Source of the DNA: Cranoglanis bouderius
Lineage: Eukaryota; Chordata; Actinopteri; Siluriformes; Cranoglanididae
Reading direction: 5' to 3'
Assembly: GCA_023630585.1 (NCBI GenBank)
Contig: CM042552.1
Span: 17,619,569-17,683,568 of the forward strand
DNA length: 64,000 nt
In this document: piece after piece, positions 22,280 to 33,045 of the stretch
How the letters are laid out: each line of letters begins with the position of its first letter
How positions within the stretch are numbered: the stretch's first letter is position 1
The notes under the pieces: model-generated
Told to the model about the DNA's origin: nothing
Databases searched by the model: none
Seen by the model: only the letters and a program-made list of their open reading frames with translations
Position numbers and translations under genes: made by a program

Positions 22280-23695
22280 CAGTTGCAATCAAAATTATTC
22301 AACCCCCATTGCAAACCAGGTTTATTGTCAAAATTTACAGACTTTCAGCTGTTTGAAATGAACAAATCAAACAAAAGCAATTGAAATAGTTAAACACAAC
22401 GAATGCTTCAAGTGGTTTCCCCAAATTCAACTGAAAATGCAACTTATAATGACTCCTCCAGTCTCAAAATTATTCAACCCCCTGAATAGAATCCCTCACA
22501 ACAGCACAAATATGAAAAACAGGTGTTGTCTCAAGCACACTTGATGCAACTAATCAAGGGCTTCATTAGTTGCACCAGGTGTGCTTGAGCTGGAACACAT
22601 GAAATACCTGAACTGGCTAGGGGCAGAAAATGCATGAAATACCTGGACGGGGCAGAAAAAGGAAGCTATCAACGGCTGCAACCAGATTTCTGAGAAGGCA
22701 GGTTGGGAAAACCCTCGAGTGACTGCAAAAGACCTGCAGCAAGACTTGGTGGCAACAGGCACTGAGGTTTCAGTGAGCACAGTATGGTGCGTACTAAACG
22801 CAGAAGGTTTCCATGCCAGAACTCCAAGACGTACACCACCACTGACCCAAAAGCACAAGAAAAGTCATCTCAAAATCATATAAATAAGCCACAGAAGTTT
22901 TGAGATTCTGTTCTGTGGAGCAATGAAACAAAACTGGAAATTTTTGGTACGATGGATCATGCGGTATGTCTGGAGAAAGAAGAATGAAGAAAGAACACTC
23001 TGTCCACAGTCAAGCATGGTGGTGGCTCAGTGATGCTCTGGGGTGCTTTGCATCCACTGGAAACCTGCAGCATGTGGAAGGCAAGATGGATTAATTTAAG
23101 TATCGGGAAATCCTAGGAGAAAACGTCATGCCGTCTGTGAGGAAGCTGAAGCTTGGGCATCATTGGACCTTCCAGCAGGACAATGATCCCAAGCATATCT
23201 CAAATTCCACCAAGGCTTGGTTGCAGAAGAAGTCCTGGAAGATTCTACAGGGCCATCACAGTCACCTGACTTGAACCCCATAGAAAATCTCTGGTGGGAT
23301 TTGAAGAAGGCGGTTGCAGCACAAAAACCCAAGAATATTACTGAACTGGAGGCCATTGCTCATGAGGAATGAGCTAAGATTAATCAGGAACGCTACCAGA
23401 AGCTGGTCTCTGGCTATGCATCTCGTTTGCAGCAGGTCATGACAGCAAAAGGGTGCTCTACTAAGTATTAAAGATGCTTGCCATGAAGGGGTTGAATAAT
23501 TTTGAAACTAGAGAAGTCATCATTTACATAAGTTGCATTTTCAGTTGAATTTGGGGAAACCACTTGAAGCATCCGTTGTGCAGAACCATTTCAATTGCTT
23601 TTGTTTGATTTGTTCATTGCAAACAGCTGAAAGTCTGTAAATTTTGACAATAAATCTGATTTGCAATGGGGGTTGAATAATTTTGATTGCAACTG
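22280..23695 (+). mobile_element. Tc1/mariner element, family A, both ends present
   Basis: Begins cagttgcaatcaaaattatt and ends with the complement, between TA dinucleotides (22278-22279 and 23696-23697). Inverted repeats are about 210 bases. Length is 1416 bases. Compared with the copy at 1-592, the segment between ctggctagggg and ctggacggggcag lacks the helix-turn-helix coding part, replaced by a short duplicated phrase (gaaatacctg appears twice, about 22600 and 22637). It is therefore an internally deleted copy. Confidence 0.95.
22650..23471 (+). pseudogene. Tc1 transposase (internally deleted and frameshifted)
   Basis: Readable pieces in order: KEAINGCNQISEKAGW with RVTAKDLQQDLVATGTEVSV; the first catalytic region near 22910 (ILFCGAMKQNWKFL-like, with the Asp lost); TVKHGGGSVMLWGCFASTG near 23010; FQQDNDPKHISNSTKAWLQK near 23170; then a frame change before SPDLNPIENLWWDLKKAVAA near 23270, which carries the last catalytic Glu. 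A TGA lies at about 23370 and the natural stop is TAA at 23469-23471. It cannot give an active enzyme. Confidence 0.85.
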
Positions 23696-23845
23696 TATGT
23701 CATGCTAAAATGTATGTTTTGGTTGTAAAAACTATGGAATGCCATTATTAATATGATTAATAAAATAACTCCATGTCTAAACTGTATTAGTTTAGACAAG
23801 ATCACATTTGTCTCATGGATGAATAAGATTTCCCCATTCTTATCC

Positions 23846-23949
23846 CACAATGCAATGCTCCATTTCCCACGATGCAGTGTAGAGTCTCAGGTGGCAAAAA
23901 CTCCTGGTCATTTATCATCCCACTGACAAAAAGAGACAAAATAACAGAC

Positions 23950-23981
<32 letters not shown>

Positions 23982-24064
23982 CCAGATAACATGATACCTC
24001 CAGAACCAAACTGCTGGTGTGTAGTGGGCAGAGTCTAACAGGAACAAAGGTCAAAGGTCATTTA
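23846..24064 (+). repeat. Duplicated 200-bp segment, copy 2
   Basis: Matches 20638-20842 (ctccatttcccacgatgcag; ggtcaaaggtcattt). A pure CA run at 23950-23979 sits where copy 1 has only ccacacacgg, so the microsatellite grew after the duplication or shrank in copy 1. Confidence 0.8.
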
Positions 24065-24459
24065 GGTTTATTCAGGGGCTGATTATTATCTTCCGGGAGC
24101 TGGGTTCAGGAGCTATTAACAGTATTTTGACATCCAAAAGTGATTGGGATTTATTAAGGGGGCCAAGCACTTTTACACATTCTGTATATTCAGACCCAAT
24201 TAAAAATATTCTTGCCTTTTAAACTGAAGGATGAGTTTCACTTTTAAGTATTCAGCTTTAGCTACGATGTAGGTTTTTCTACACTTCTAAGTGGTTAGGG
24301 GAAGTTGACAAGGGTGCATTAGGAATCGTGTTAAGGGTGAGATTTGCTTTTAAGTGCAGATTAAAGTGATGATCCCTCGAGACTTGTCCTGTCATCTCTT
24401 AAAGACTTTACATGCATGACATACTGTAAAACATCAGTGAGGATTAGCTTCGTGACCAC
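24065..24459. other. Non-coding, no gene seen
   Basis: No repeats or motifs recognised. Confidence 0.5.
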
Positions 24460-24461
24460 AC

Positions 24462-24500
<39 letters not shown>

Positions 24501-24586
24501 TCACTAACAATCACTAATACTCACTTATATATCTTCATTAAAGTTTATAAATTACTGACTCGCTCTCTTCCTCTCTCTCTCTCTCA

Positions 24587-24638
<52 letters not shown>
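24460..24638. repeat. Two CA microsatellites
   Basis: CA runs at 24460-24497 and 24588-24638, the second preceded by a TC run at about 24570-24585. Confidence 0.96.
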
Positions 24639-24642
<4 letters not shown>

Positions 24643-24659
24643 TGTGAATAGAAGTTAAA

Positions 24660-25360
24660 TAGTTCACCCTCTATCAGATGCTGAAAAGACAAAAAAGGAA
24701 AAAAAAAAGAAGGCAAGACAAGAAGAAAAAAAATATATACAAGGAAATAAAACAGAAAAAGAAAGAAAGAAATGGAAAATAAAAGAAAGTAAACAGAGTG
24801 AGGAAAAGATAAGACAGTGACAAAAATAGAAAAAGTAAGAAATAAAAAAGAGAGATAAAAAACACCTATGAAAAGAAAAAAAAAAGAAACAAAAGGGAAT
24901 AAAAAAGGTAAAAGAAAAAAAAGCAAGACGAGAAGATAAACATAAATTGAAAGAGAAAAAAGGAGAGGAATAATGAAAAAGAGAGAAAGGGAAAGGGGGG
25001 ATGAAAAGGAAGACAAACAAGCGAAAAAAAGAAAGAACGACAGGAAGAAAACATGAACAAAAGAGAAACAAAACAGGGAAAACAAAGAAAAAAAGAAAAA
25101 GAAAATAGAAGCCAAACTAGAGGGGGGAAAATGAAAAAAAGAAAGAGGACAGAGTGAGACAAAGGAAGAATGACACGAACAGAGAGAGAGAGAGTGAGAC
25201 ACAGAGAGTGAGACAGAAAAAAAGAATAGTAAGACAAACAGAATGTGCATCAGCAGAGGGTGAGACAGAAAGAGAAGAGTGAGACAGACAGAATGAGACA
25301 TCAGCAGAGAGTGAGACAGAAAGAGAAGAGTGTGAAAGACAAAGGGAGAGTGAAACATGG
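24660..25360. repeat. Purine-rich array
   Basis: A/G-rich plus strand without long pure runs. Its last part (25195-25340) has a unit of about 52 bases ('gagtgagacagaaagagaag' then 'agtgagacagacagaatgag') repeated two to three times. The 262-codon minus-strand frame across it is Phe/Ser/Leu-rich low-complexity sequence. Confidence 0.85.
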
Positions 25361-26104
25361 ATAGCAAGTCCGACAACGACTCGCTGTCTCTTTGTCTCTC
25401 TCTTTGCTAAATGTAAAGATGTAAGATGTTCTTTGCCTTATTTACATATATACACATTTAGTCTTCGCTTAATAAAACACGTAGAGAAAGCTAAAAATGG
25501 CCGCTTTAATAAAGCCTTACTCTGGGTTTAATAACATCGCATTTGCTGTAATGGGACGAAGCCGATTGGCCGTAACAAGAAAACGCTCTTAATGAAACCG
25601 TGTTCCAAGCTAAAGAACATACTGATGCTGAGATTGAACATTTTTAAAACTATCTGTAGTTTATTAGTGTTTAAAATTAAACGTTTCGATTACACGCTGA
25701 GCCGTATCAGTGAGCAGGAGAGCAATTTGAGCTGTGTGCTTGTGAGACGTGAGCTTTTCTCCCGTCTAACATGGTTTATAACTGTTTATAAACACATCTG
25801 TTTACTGCATCACTCTGTCAAGAGATTTCTCCCGAACAGCAGGTATTTACGCTGGGAATAAACACCATTACCATTCACTCAGGGTCAAAGTTCAGCCTGC
25901 GGTCACTAACCACGCTTACATCATTGAGCGGCGAGAGACAGTGAGACCCAAAGTGAGACACCGAGAGTGAGACAGATCGTTGAATTAATCCAAGAAGAGG
26001 TGATGTGTTCCAGACTTCTGAATCAAGATCATTCCAAACATGATCATTCTGGATTAGTTTATCTGGATTAAGTTATCTGAGATATAATACCCAGAACCAT
26101 GAGC
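25361..26104. other. Unique-looking non-coding sequence
   Basis: Balanced base composition, few repeats. An 89-codon plus-strand frame (25592-25861) shows no domain. An inverted CCAAT box (gccgattggccg) lies near 25561. Confidence 0.4.

Positions 26105-26164
<60 letters not shown>
26105..26164. repeat. (AAT)n microsatellite, about 20 units
   Basis: Uninterrupted ataataat run. Confidence 0.97.
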
Positions 26165-26900
26165 TAACATTTTAAAGGAGAAAAGAGAAAGAAAGGGAAA
26201 TAAAAGTAAAAGAGAAGACAAGAAAGAGATAAAAGAAAAAAGAATTAGGAGAAAGGCAAGAAGAAAAAAATGAATAAAATGGAAATAAAAAGAGAAAAAG
26301 AAAGAACCAAACAAAAAGAGTAAAATGAGAAACAAAAGATAGACATGTAAAAAGAAGACAAAGAGAAAAACGAAAGGGAAAAAAAAGAGAGAGGAGAAAG
26401 CCAAAACAGGATGAAAAAAATTTACAAAAATGGAAAGAAAAACAGAAAAACAAAGAAAAAGAGAGGAATTTTTAAAAGCTTAAAAGGAGATAGAAAATAA
26501 AGAAATGAGAACGAGACAAAAAAGAGGGGGAAAAAGGACAGAAAGCAATACCAGAAGAAAGAAAATAATACAATGTAAAAAAAAAAGAGAAAAGATTTAA
26601 ATGGGGAAAAAAAATCACAGGAAAAATACAAAAAAAGAGAAAAAAAGGAAAGAGGGAAAGTGCAAGACAGAAAGAAAAAAATAATAAAAGTGGAAGAAAA
26701 ACAAATAAGAATGAAAAAATGAAAGGAAAAAAGAAAAGAAATAAAAAGGAAGACAATAAGAGAAAAAACAAAAAAGGAAAAATGAAAGAGTGAAAAAGCA
26801 AGAAAAAAATAAATAGAGAGAATTTTTAAAAGGTAAAATTGGTAGGGGAGGGGGGTGGAAAAGAAGAATAAATGAGAAAAAGGAAAATTGAAAGGAAATA
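26165..26900. repeat. Purine-rich array
   Basis: A/G-rich plus strand from the AAT run to about 26900, with degenerate gaaa words and a G-rich spot near 26844-26860. Frames on the other strand are Phe/Leu low complexity. Confidence 0.85.
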
Positions 26901-27689
26901 TGATGAATAAGAAACAACAAATTAAAACACAACAGGCTAGCTTGGATAATGTTGCTAATCTTCTGTATTGTGTTTTTTTTAAACAGCATTATGTGCTAAG
27001 CTCTAGCCAAAAATGTGAAGAACAGCTATTGGTGAAGTCACATGATTGGATCGATTTCCATGGCCTGGTCAATGGGGTGGAGCTTAAGTTCAATTCTATA
27101 GATGTTTAAATAGTTTAAACAGCATTTTATTGTATGAATGAAACCAGTGATTAATGCTAAACCAGAGAAGTGGCTCAGAAATGGCTAGTCATGATGTCAC
27201 ATGTGATCACCTGATCACAATTTACTTAAGTTCTGCCCCTGCTGACCTGTTACAAGGTTAAATCAGGCCATGTAAATTTATCAGAAAACATCTATGCTAG
27301 TCATGAACTTAGCAATGTATACTTTCAGCACAGGATCTTGTAACTGTTTTTAATCGTGTTGAAGTGGATTGGTGAAGTGGTTTTCAGCAGGTGGTGTGAG
27401 TTATTATTCTAACAAAGCTGTGTTCTTTAAAACCCTTTTAGCAGATTTAGCACAAGGCAGAATTGGTGAAAAAGCTGCAGGAATGTCTAAACAGAGCAGG
27501 AAGTGAAGCCTTGTTGCTAACAACACTGGCCTGGTGAGGTCTAGAAACATCTAAATACGGAACACGAGCTGTGTACACGTTGTGTAGATAAACAACGGAT
27601 TAACGTGAGGAGTGAAGAGGCCAGCTGCTGAACTCAAACACACTGCGGATGACTAGTGCTACCATTATTTCTATTTATGTTTTTATATA
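26901..27689. other. Non-coding, no gene seen
   Basis: No repeat family or coding signal recognised. Confidence 0.45.
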
Positions 27690-29210
27690 CAGTACTGTGC
27701 AAAAGTTTTAGGCAGGTGTGAAAAAATGCTGTAAAGTAAGAATGCTTTCAAAAATAGACATGTTAATAGTTTATATTTATCAATTAACTAAATGCAAAGT
27801 GAGTGAACAGAAGAAAAATCTACATCCAAACAATACACCCTTTGCCTTCAAAACAGCATCAATTCTTCTAGGTACACTTACACAAAGTCAGGGATTTTGC
27901 AGGCATATAGTCAGGTGTATGATTAAACAATTATGCCAAACAAGTGCTAATGATCATCAATTCAATATGTAGGTTGAAACACAATCATTAACTGAAAGAG
28001 AAACAGCTGTGTAGGAGGAATAAAACTGGGTGAGGAACAGCCAAACTCAGCTAACAAGGTGAGGTTGCTGAAGACAGTTTACTGTCAAAAGATATACACC
28101 ATGGCAAGACTGCATCAGCAAGGTCTCTCCCAGGCAGAAATTTCAAGGCAGACAGAGGTTTCCAGATGTGTTGTCCAAGCGCTTTTGAAGAAGCACAAAG
28201 ACGCGGGCAACCGTAGAAGCAGTGATTGGACAAGGAAACTTACTGCAGCAGATGAAAGACACATCAGGCTTACTTCCATTCACAATCGGAAGATGCCCAG
28301 CAGTACCATCAGCTCAGACCTGGCAGAAACCTGTGGGATTCTGGTACACCCATCTACTGTCAGGAGAAGTCTGGAAAGAAGTGGCCTTGATCGAACACTT
28401 GCAGCCAAAAAGCCATACCTCTGACGTGGAAACAAGGCCAGGCGACTTAACTATGCATGAAAACACAGGAACTGGGGTGCAGAAAAATGGCAGCAGGTGC
28501 TCTGGACTGACGAGTCAAAATTTGACATATTTGGCTGTAGCAGAAGGCAGTTTGTTTACCGAAGGGCTGGAGAGCGGTACACGAATAAGTGTCAACAGTG
28601 AAGCATGGTGGAGGTTCCTTGCAAGTTTGGGGCTGCATTTCTGCAAATGGAGTTGGGGAATTGGTCAGAATTAATGGTCTCCTCAATGCAATACTTATCC
28701 ATCATGCAATACCATCAGGCAGGCGTATGATTGGCCCCAGATTTATTCTGCAGCATGACAACGACCCCAAACATACAGCAAAAGTCATTAACAACTATCT
28801 TCAGTGTAAAGAAGAACATTAAGTCCTGGAAGTGATGGTATGGCCCCCACAGAGCCCTGATCTCAACATCACCGAGTCTGTCCGGGATTACATGAAGAGA
28901 GAGAAGCAGCTGAGGCTGCCTAAATCCACAGAAGAACTGTGGTTAGTTATCCAAGATGTGTGGGCCAACCTACCTGCCGAGTTCCTTCAAAAACTGTGTG
29001 CAAGTGTACCTAGAAGAATTGATGAATTGATGCTGTTTTGAAGGCAAAGGGTGGTCACACCAAATATTGATTTGATGTAGATTTTTCTTCTGTTCACTCA
29101 CTTTGCATTTTGTTAATTGACAAATATAAACTATTAACATGTCTATTTTTGAAAGCATTCTTACTTTACAGCATTTTTTCACACCTGCCTAAAACTTTTG
29201 CACAGTACTG
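27690..29210 (+). mobile_element. Tc1/mariner element, family D, both ends present
   Basis: Begins cagtactgtgcaaaagtttt and ends with the exact complement, between TA pairs (27688-27689 and 29211-29212). Inverted repeats of about 140 bases are very similar, and weaker inverted similarity continues inwards to about 27890, because the left inner part mirrors the 3' end of the transposase gene (cttctaggtacact). Length 1521 bases. Confidence 0.96.
28101..29070 (+). pseudogene. Tc1 transposase (frameshifted), family D
   Basis: Start MARLHQQGLSQAEISRQTEV at 28101, lacking about 15 residues that relatives have between MARL and LHQQG. The helix-turn-helix part reads on to KKPYL, then a stop at 28422-28424. 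In another frame LWTDESKFDIFGCSRRQFVY carries the first Asp; STVKHGGGSLQVWGCISANG (28590), FILQHDNDPKHTAKVINNYL (second Asp) and PPQSPDLNITESVRDYMKRE (Glu) follow with further breaks. Near the end an 8-base duplication (gaattgat at about 29018-29033) shifts the frame. The natural stop would be TGA at 29068-29070. Confidence 0.9.
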
Positions 29211-29389
29211 TATTTTTTTATGGAGAATTAAATAAAAATGATACCTTGTTAAATCAGATTACACATCACATGCAGCAGGCATGATTATTCCCCAAGTATC
29301 ATAACAACAATACTTCAATAAATTCCTTAGGTGAAAAAACAAAAGAAAACAAAACATATACAATAACCTGGTTGGACAATTCAAACTCA

Positions 29390-30020
29390 TTCAAAATCAC
29401 ATTCAAACTCATGTTTGTAAGTAATTCTCATACACCTGTCATCTGTGAAGTGATTCACCCCAAATAAAGATCAGCTATTTCTGTATGATTTGACAAAAGG
29501 ACAAGATGAAAAAAATTATCAGGGAGGCTGCCACGAGACCTATGGCAATATTAAAGAAGTATAATCACCCCGAACCATGTGGCAAAATGTGTTGTGGTCT
29601 GATGAGACCAATGTAGAACTTTTTGGGCATCAGTCTAAAAGAAAAACAAGACAGCTTATCACCCAAAGAACATGATACCCACAGCAAAGCATGGGGGAGG
29701 CAGCATCAAGCTATGGGACTGCTTCTCTTCAGCTGGGATCGGGGCTCTAGTCAAGATAGAGGGAATCGTGGATAGCTCCAAATAGCAATCTATTCAGGCA
29801 AAAAACCTTTAGGCCTCTGTTGGACAGCTGAAGAAGAAGAAAAAAAATTCACCTTTCAGCAAGATAATGACCCAAAGCACAAATCCAAGTCAACAAAGGA
29901 TTGGCTTCAGGACAAAGAAGTTGAGCATTTTGGAATGGCTCAGTCAGAACCCAGATATAAATCCTATCAAAAACCTGTGGAATGACTTGAAGAGGGCTGT
30001 ACACAGGAGATCCCCTCACA
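29390..30020 (+). mobile_element. Tc1/mariner fragment, family E
   Basis: The order of pieces matches the commonest vertebrate Tc1 family: an untranslated part (ttctcatacacctgtcatct), LIREAATRPMAILKE-like text, then MWQNVLWSDETNVELFGHQS (about 29578), a 'GGGSIKLWDCFSSAG' version of the GGG motif (about 29695), FQQDNDPKHKSKSTKDWLQD (about 29857) and an 'NPDINPIKNLWNDLKRAV' region in which the catalytic Glu is Lys. Most of the N-terminal domain is deleted. It stops where the next element begins, with no own terminal repeat. Confidence 0.85.
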
Positions 30021-31076
30021 GGGGTTGGATATATTAGGCAGCATGTGAACAGTCAGTTCTCAAAGTTGATCTGTTGGAAGCAGGAAAAATGGGCAATGAG
30101 CGACTTTGACAAGGGCCAAGACTAGATGACTGGGTCAGAGCATCTCCAAAACAGCAGGTTCCCGGTATGCAGTGGTTAGTACCTACCAAAAGTGGTCCAA
30201 GGAAGGACAACCAGTGAACTGTTAACAGGGTCATAGGCACCCAGGGCTCATTGATGTGAGTGGGGAGTGAAGGCTAGCCTGTCTGGTCCAATCCCACAGA
30301 AGAGCTACTGTAGCAAAAATTGCTGAAAAAGTTAATGCTGGCTATGATAGAAATGTGTTAGAATACACAATGCATCACAGCTTGCTGTGTATGGGTCTGC
30401 ATAGCTGCAGACCGGTCAGAGTGCCCATGCTGACCCCTGTCCACCACCAAAAGCACCTACAATGGGCACGTGAGCATCAGAATTGAACCATGGAGCAATG
30501 GAGGAAGGTGGCCTGGTCTGATTTTTTTTACATCATGTAGACAGCCAGGTGCGTGTGCGTTGCTTGCCTTGGAAAGAGATGGCACCAGGATGCACTATGG
30601 GGAAAAAGGCAAGCTGGCGGAGGCAGTGTGGGTCCTGGCATTCATATGGATGTTATTTGACATGTACCACCTACCTAAACATTGCTGCAGACCAAGTACA
30701 CCCCTTCAATTCTCTAATGGCAGTGGCCTCTTTCAGCAGGATAATCCACCCTGCCACACTGCAAAATTGTTCAGGAATGGTTTGAGGAACATGACAAAGA
30801 TTTCAAATTGTTGAATTGGACCCCAAAATCCTTAGATATCAATCTGATTTAGCATCTGTGGGATGTGCTGGACAAACAAGTCCGATCCATGGAGGCCCCA
30901 CCTCGCAACTTACAGGACTTGAAGGATCTTCCGCTAATGTCTTGGTGCCAGATACCACAGCACACCCTCAGAGGTCTTGTGGAGTCCATGCCTCGAAGGC
31001 TCAGAGCTGTTTTAGTGGCACAAGGGGGACCTACACAATATTAGGCAGGTAGTTTTAATGTTATGGCTGATTGGTG
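30021..31076 (+). mobile_element. Tc1/mariner element, family F, left end missing
   Basis: The right terminus ttaatgttatggctgattgg ends at 31076 before a TA (31077-31078) and is the widespread fish 'gatcagccataacattaaaa' type. The left side begins inside the 5' region (gggttggatatattaggcag), directly abutting family E with no inverted repeat. Confidence 0.88.
30085..31045 (+). pseudogene. Tc1 transposase (many breaks), family F
   Basis: In order: SDFDKGQD-like start, QSISKTAGSRYAVVSTYQKW (about 30130-30190), RVPMLTPVHHQKHLQWAREH (about 30420), the TM-site near 30490, HVPPT.LNIAADQVHPFNSL (about 30660) and FQQDNPPCHTAKLFRNGLRN (about 30733) with the second Asp. The 'PDLNPIEHLWDVLDKQVRS' region survives as D(I)NLI*HLWDVLDKQVR with a stop at the Glu. 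The tail SMPRRLRAVLVAQGGPTQY is readable to 31045. It is inactive. Confidence 0.85.
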
Positions 31077-31130
31077 TACTGTAGAAGGAGCCAATACTGC
31101 TTGGTCCTACTTAAATTCAGGTTGTAGAAC

Positions 31131-31510
31131 TTAGTGAAAGTCCAGGAAGCAGTTTTTTCTGAAAACAGAGTGAAACAGAGAAACACTTCACACCTGGTGC
31201 GATGAACCTTGATTATGCCCTTGTAGCCAGGGAATTTGCATCTGCCTCTGTTTTCACAGTGGACGGGCCAGTGTGACAGGTGCATCAGCCTCATTTTCTT
31301 CTTCATTTGCCTCTTGGTCTGCTTGATCTGAAACTATCAATACATCAATCATGGAAATGATTAAAATGCATTGCAAAGTCTACTTATATGATATAAAAAG
31401 TGAATACGAATCAAAGAATGTCCTGAACTGTATGAACTCTCTGCATGAAGCCTATACCTGATGCTGGATCATCTGACTCATCCTCACTGTCTTCCTCCAT
31501 GATGTTCCTT
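31131..31510 (-). pseudogene. piggyBac transposase, C-terminal remnant
   Basis: On the minus strand from 31327 the frame reads MKKKMRLMHLSHWPVHCENR, GRCKFPGYKGIIKVHRTRCE, VFLCFT and, after a one-base shift, RKNCFLDFH and a TAA at 31131. This is the Cys-rich zinc-binding tail of piggyBac (PGBD) transposases, whose usual pattern is HWP..RCK.PGCKG....C..C.VHLC...RNCF..FH; one expected Cys is Tyr here. Before it stands an AG acceptor (31328-31329). Farther out, 31455-31510 encodes an acidic MEEDSEDESDDPASG followed by GT, resembling the N-terminal exon. The catalytic DDD core is missing. The Tc1 at 30021-31076 abuts its downstream side. Confidence 0.72.
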
Positions 31511-31736
31511 TCCATCTGACTCACCTTATTCTCTACTGTCTATCTCATCCTCACTGATGTCAAGTGGTAAAGCCTGGGCTGCCACACCTGCCACGCATCC
31601 AGGAAAATAGGTTGGGCAAAAAAATTAAATAAATAAAATAAAATAAAGAGGGAACGGCCATGAGAGCAAATATAAATATGACATTGGTTACATTTAACCC
31701 CTCCCTTTTAGAAACAGCATTTACCCTTAGGCTCTG

Positions 31737-31739
<3 letters not shown>

Positions 31740-31795
<56 letters not shown>
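31740..31795. repeat. (GT)27 microsatellite
   Basis: Pure GT run. Confidence 0.97.
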
Positions 31796-31796
<1 letters not shown>

Positions 31797-32083
31797 TAGT
31801 ACGGGGAAAAAATGGTATGTTACCCTGAAGCAACACCATGCAATAGAAGATAAATAATACGCATCAAGTAAGTACAGAAAATACTTTTTGTTTTATTGAG
31901 GCCTTTTCTGGCGGATTGACCAATTTCAGTACAATTGGTTAATAGACATTCACAGCTTTCAACTTAATGTGATTAAGTGCTATTATTGTGATAAGTAACA
32001 AGTTAGTGTATTGAATTTGTGCAGCAGTACGCTCGAGTAAAATACATTTCAGGTATAGTAGAGTCTGTGTCTTAGAATAGTCA

Positions 32084-32154
32084 TGATTGGTGACTCAGTG
32101 GTAGAGTTCTTGCCTGCCATGCAAAAGGCCTGGGTTCAATTCCTGGCCAAGGTA
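32084..32154 (+). pseudogene. tRNA-Gly(GCC)-like sequence
   Basis: Exactly 71 bases, the length of nuclear tRNA-Gly(GCC). The anticodon loop is ctGCCat. The B box ggttcaattcc and an A-box-like tgactcagtgg are kept. The D stem pairs perfectly (actc/gagt), the anticodon stem in four of five positions, and the T stem with two wobble pairs. The acceptor stem pairs in only four of seven positions, so it is probably a pseudogene or the head of a tRNA-derived SINE rather than a working gene. No T run follows directly. Confidence 0.75.
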
Positions 32155-32517
32155 CAATCGAGACCTGAAGGTTGCGTTTAAATTTTTCTATTTATACCAC
32201 AGCGTGGCTGAATGCTCGAATCTAATTGGTCAGAAGGTGTGCCTTATTTTCATGCTCCGGCTGTAGGTTTATATTAATGCACTCTTTCCAATATGTTATT
32301 GTTTCTATAGTAACAGATCACGCACAGGGACTTGTACAGCAGAAGGTCTGCCTAATCTGATAAAGTCTGATTTAAAAAGTTGTTGTTGTTTAACTAAGTA
32401 ATTCTTATTATCGTTGATTTTGTTAGGGGGCATTTATTAACATTTATGGAAGGAGTCTCGGTTGTGAGCACTCTCGAGATTGGTTATGCTTTCCATTTTC
32501 CTCAGTAAAATGACAGG

Positions 32518-32519
<2 letters not shown>

Positions 32520-32567
<48 letters not shown>
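32520..32567. repeat. (GT)24 microsatellite
   Basis: Pure GT run followed by gagagag. Confidence 0.97.
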
Positions 32568-32574
<7 letters not shown>

Positions 32575-32589
32575 CAAGAGAGGCTGGTC

Positions 32590-33045
32590 AGTGAATGTTT
32601 ATCACGGCTGTAATATACAGTGGTTGAGAACAAGAACGACCTTGTCTCTCGGACGTTCCACAAGGTTTAATGTTCTGTGCATGTTGATATGCTTTTCTGC
32701 TCACCACGGTTGTAAAGAGTGATTATTTGAGTTACTATATCCTTCCTGGCAGGTCGAACCAATCTGGCCATTTTCCTTTGTCCTCTCATATCAACAAGGT
32801 GTTTGCACCCACAGAACTGTCACTCACTCGATTTTTATTTTATGGTACAAACATCCATACCACGATCAAAGTCGCAGAGATCACACTTTTTCTTCATTCC
32901 GTTGCCTGGTGTGAACACCATCTGAAGCTCTTGACCTGTATCTGCATGATTTTATGCATTGCGCTGTTGCCACGTGATTGGATGATTAGATAACTGTGTA
33001 AACGTGAAGGTGTACACGTGTTCCTAATAAAGTGGATGGTGAGTG
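32590..33045 (-). mobile_element. Tc1/mariner fragment, family G
   Basis: The right terminus gtgttcctaataaagtggat ends ggtgagtg at 33045 before TA, a familiar fish Tc1 end. The minus strand carries a 5' untranslated part (atgattttatgcattgcgct) and an N-terminal transposase remnant, in which text complementary to accacgatcaaagtcgcaga and ctcatatcaacaaggtgttt stands for the helix-turn-helix region. A central piece is deleted and the rest of the element is absent. Confidence 0.8.

Noticed and set aside
24588..25376. 262-codon Phe/Ser/Leu-rich frame resembling a membrane protein
   Set aside because: It is the complement of a purine-rich array joined to a CA microsatellite; hydrophobicity follows from T/C composition. 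The same holds for frames at 45.4-46.4, 49.7-50.6 and 58.3-59.7 kb.
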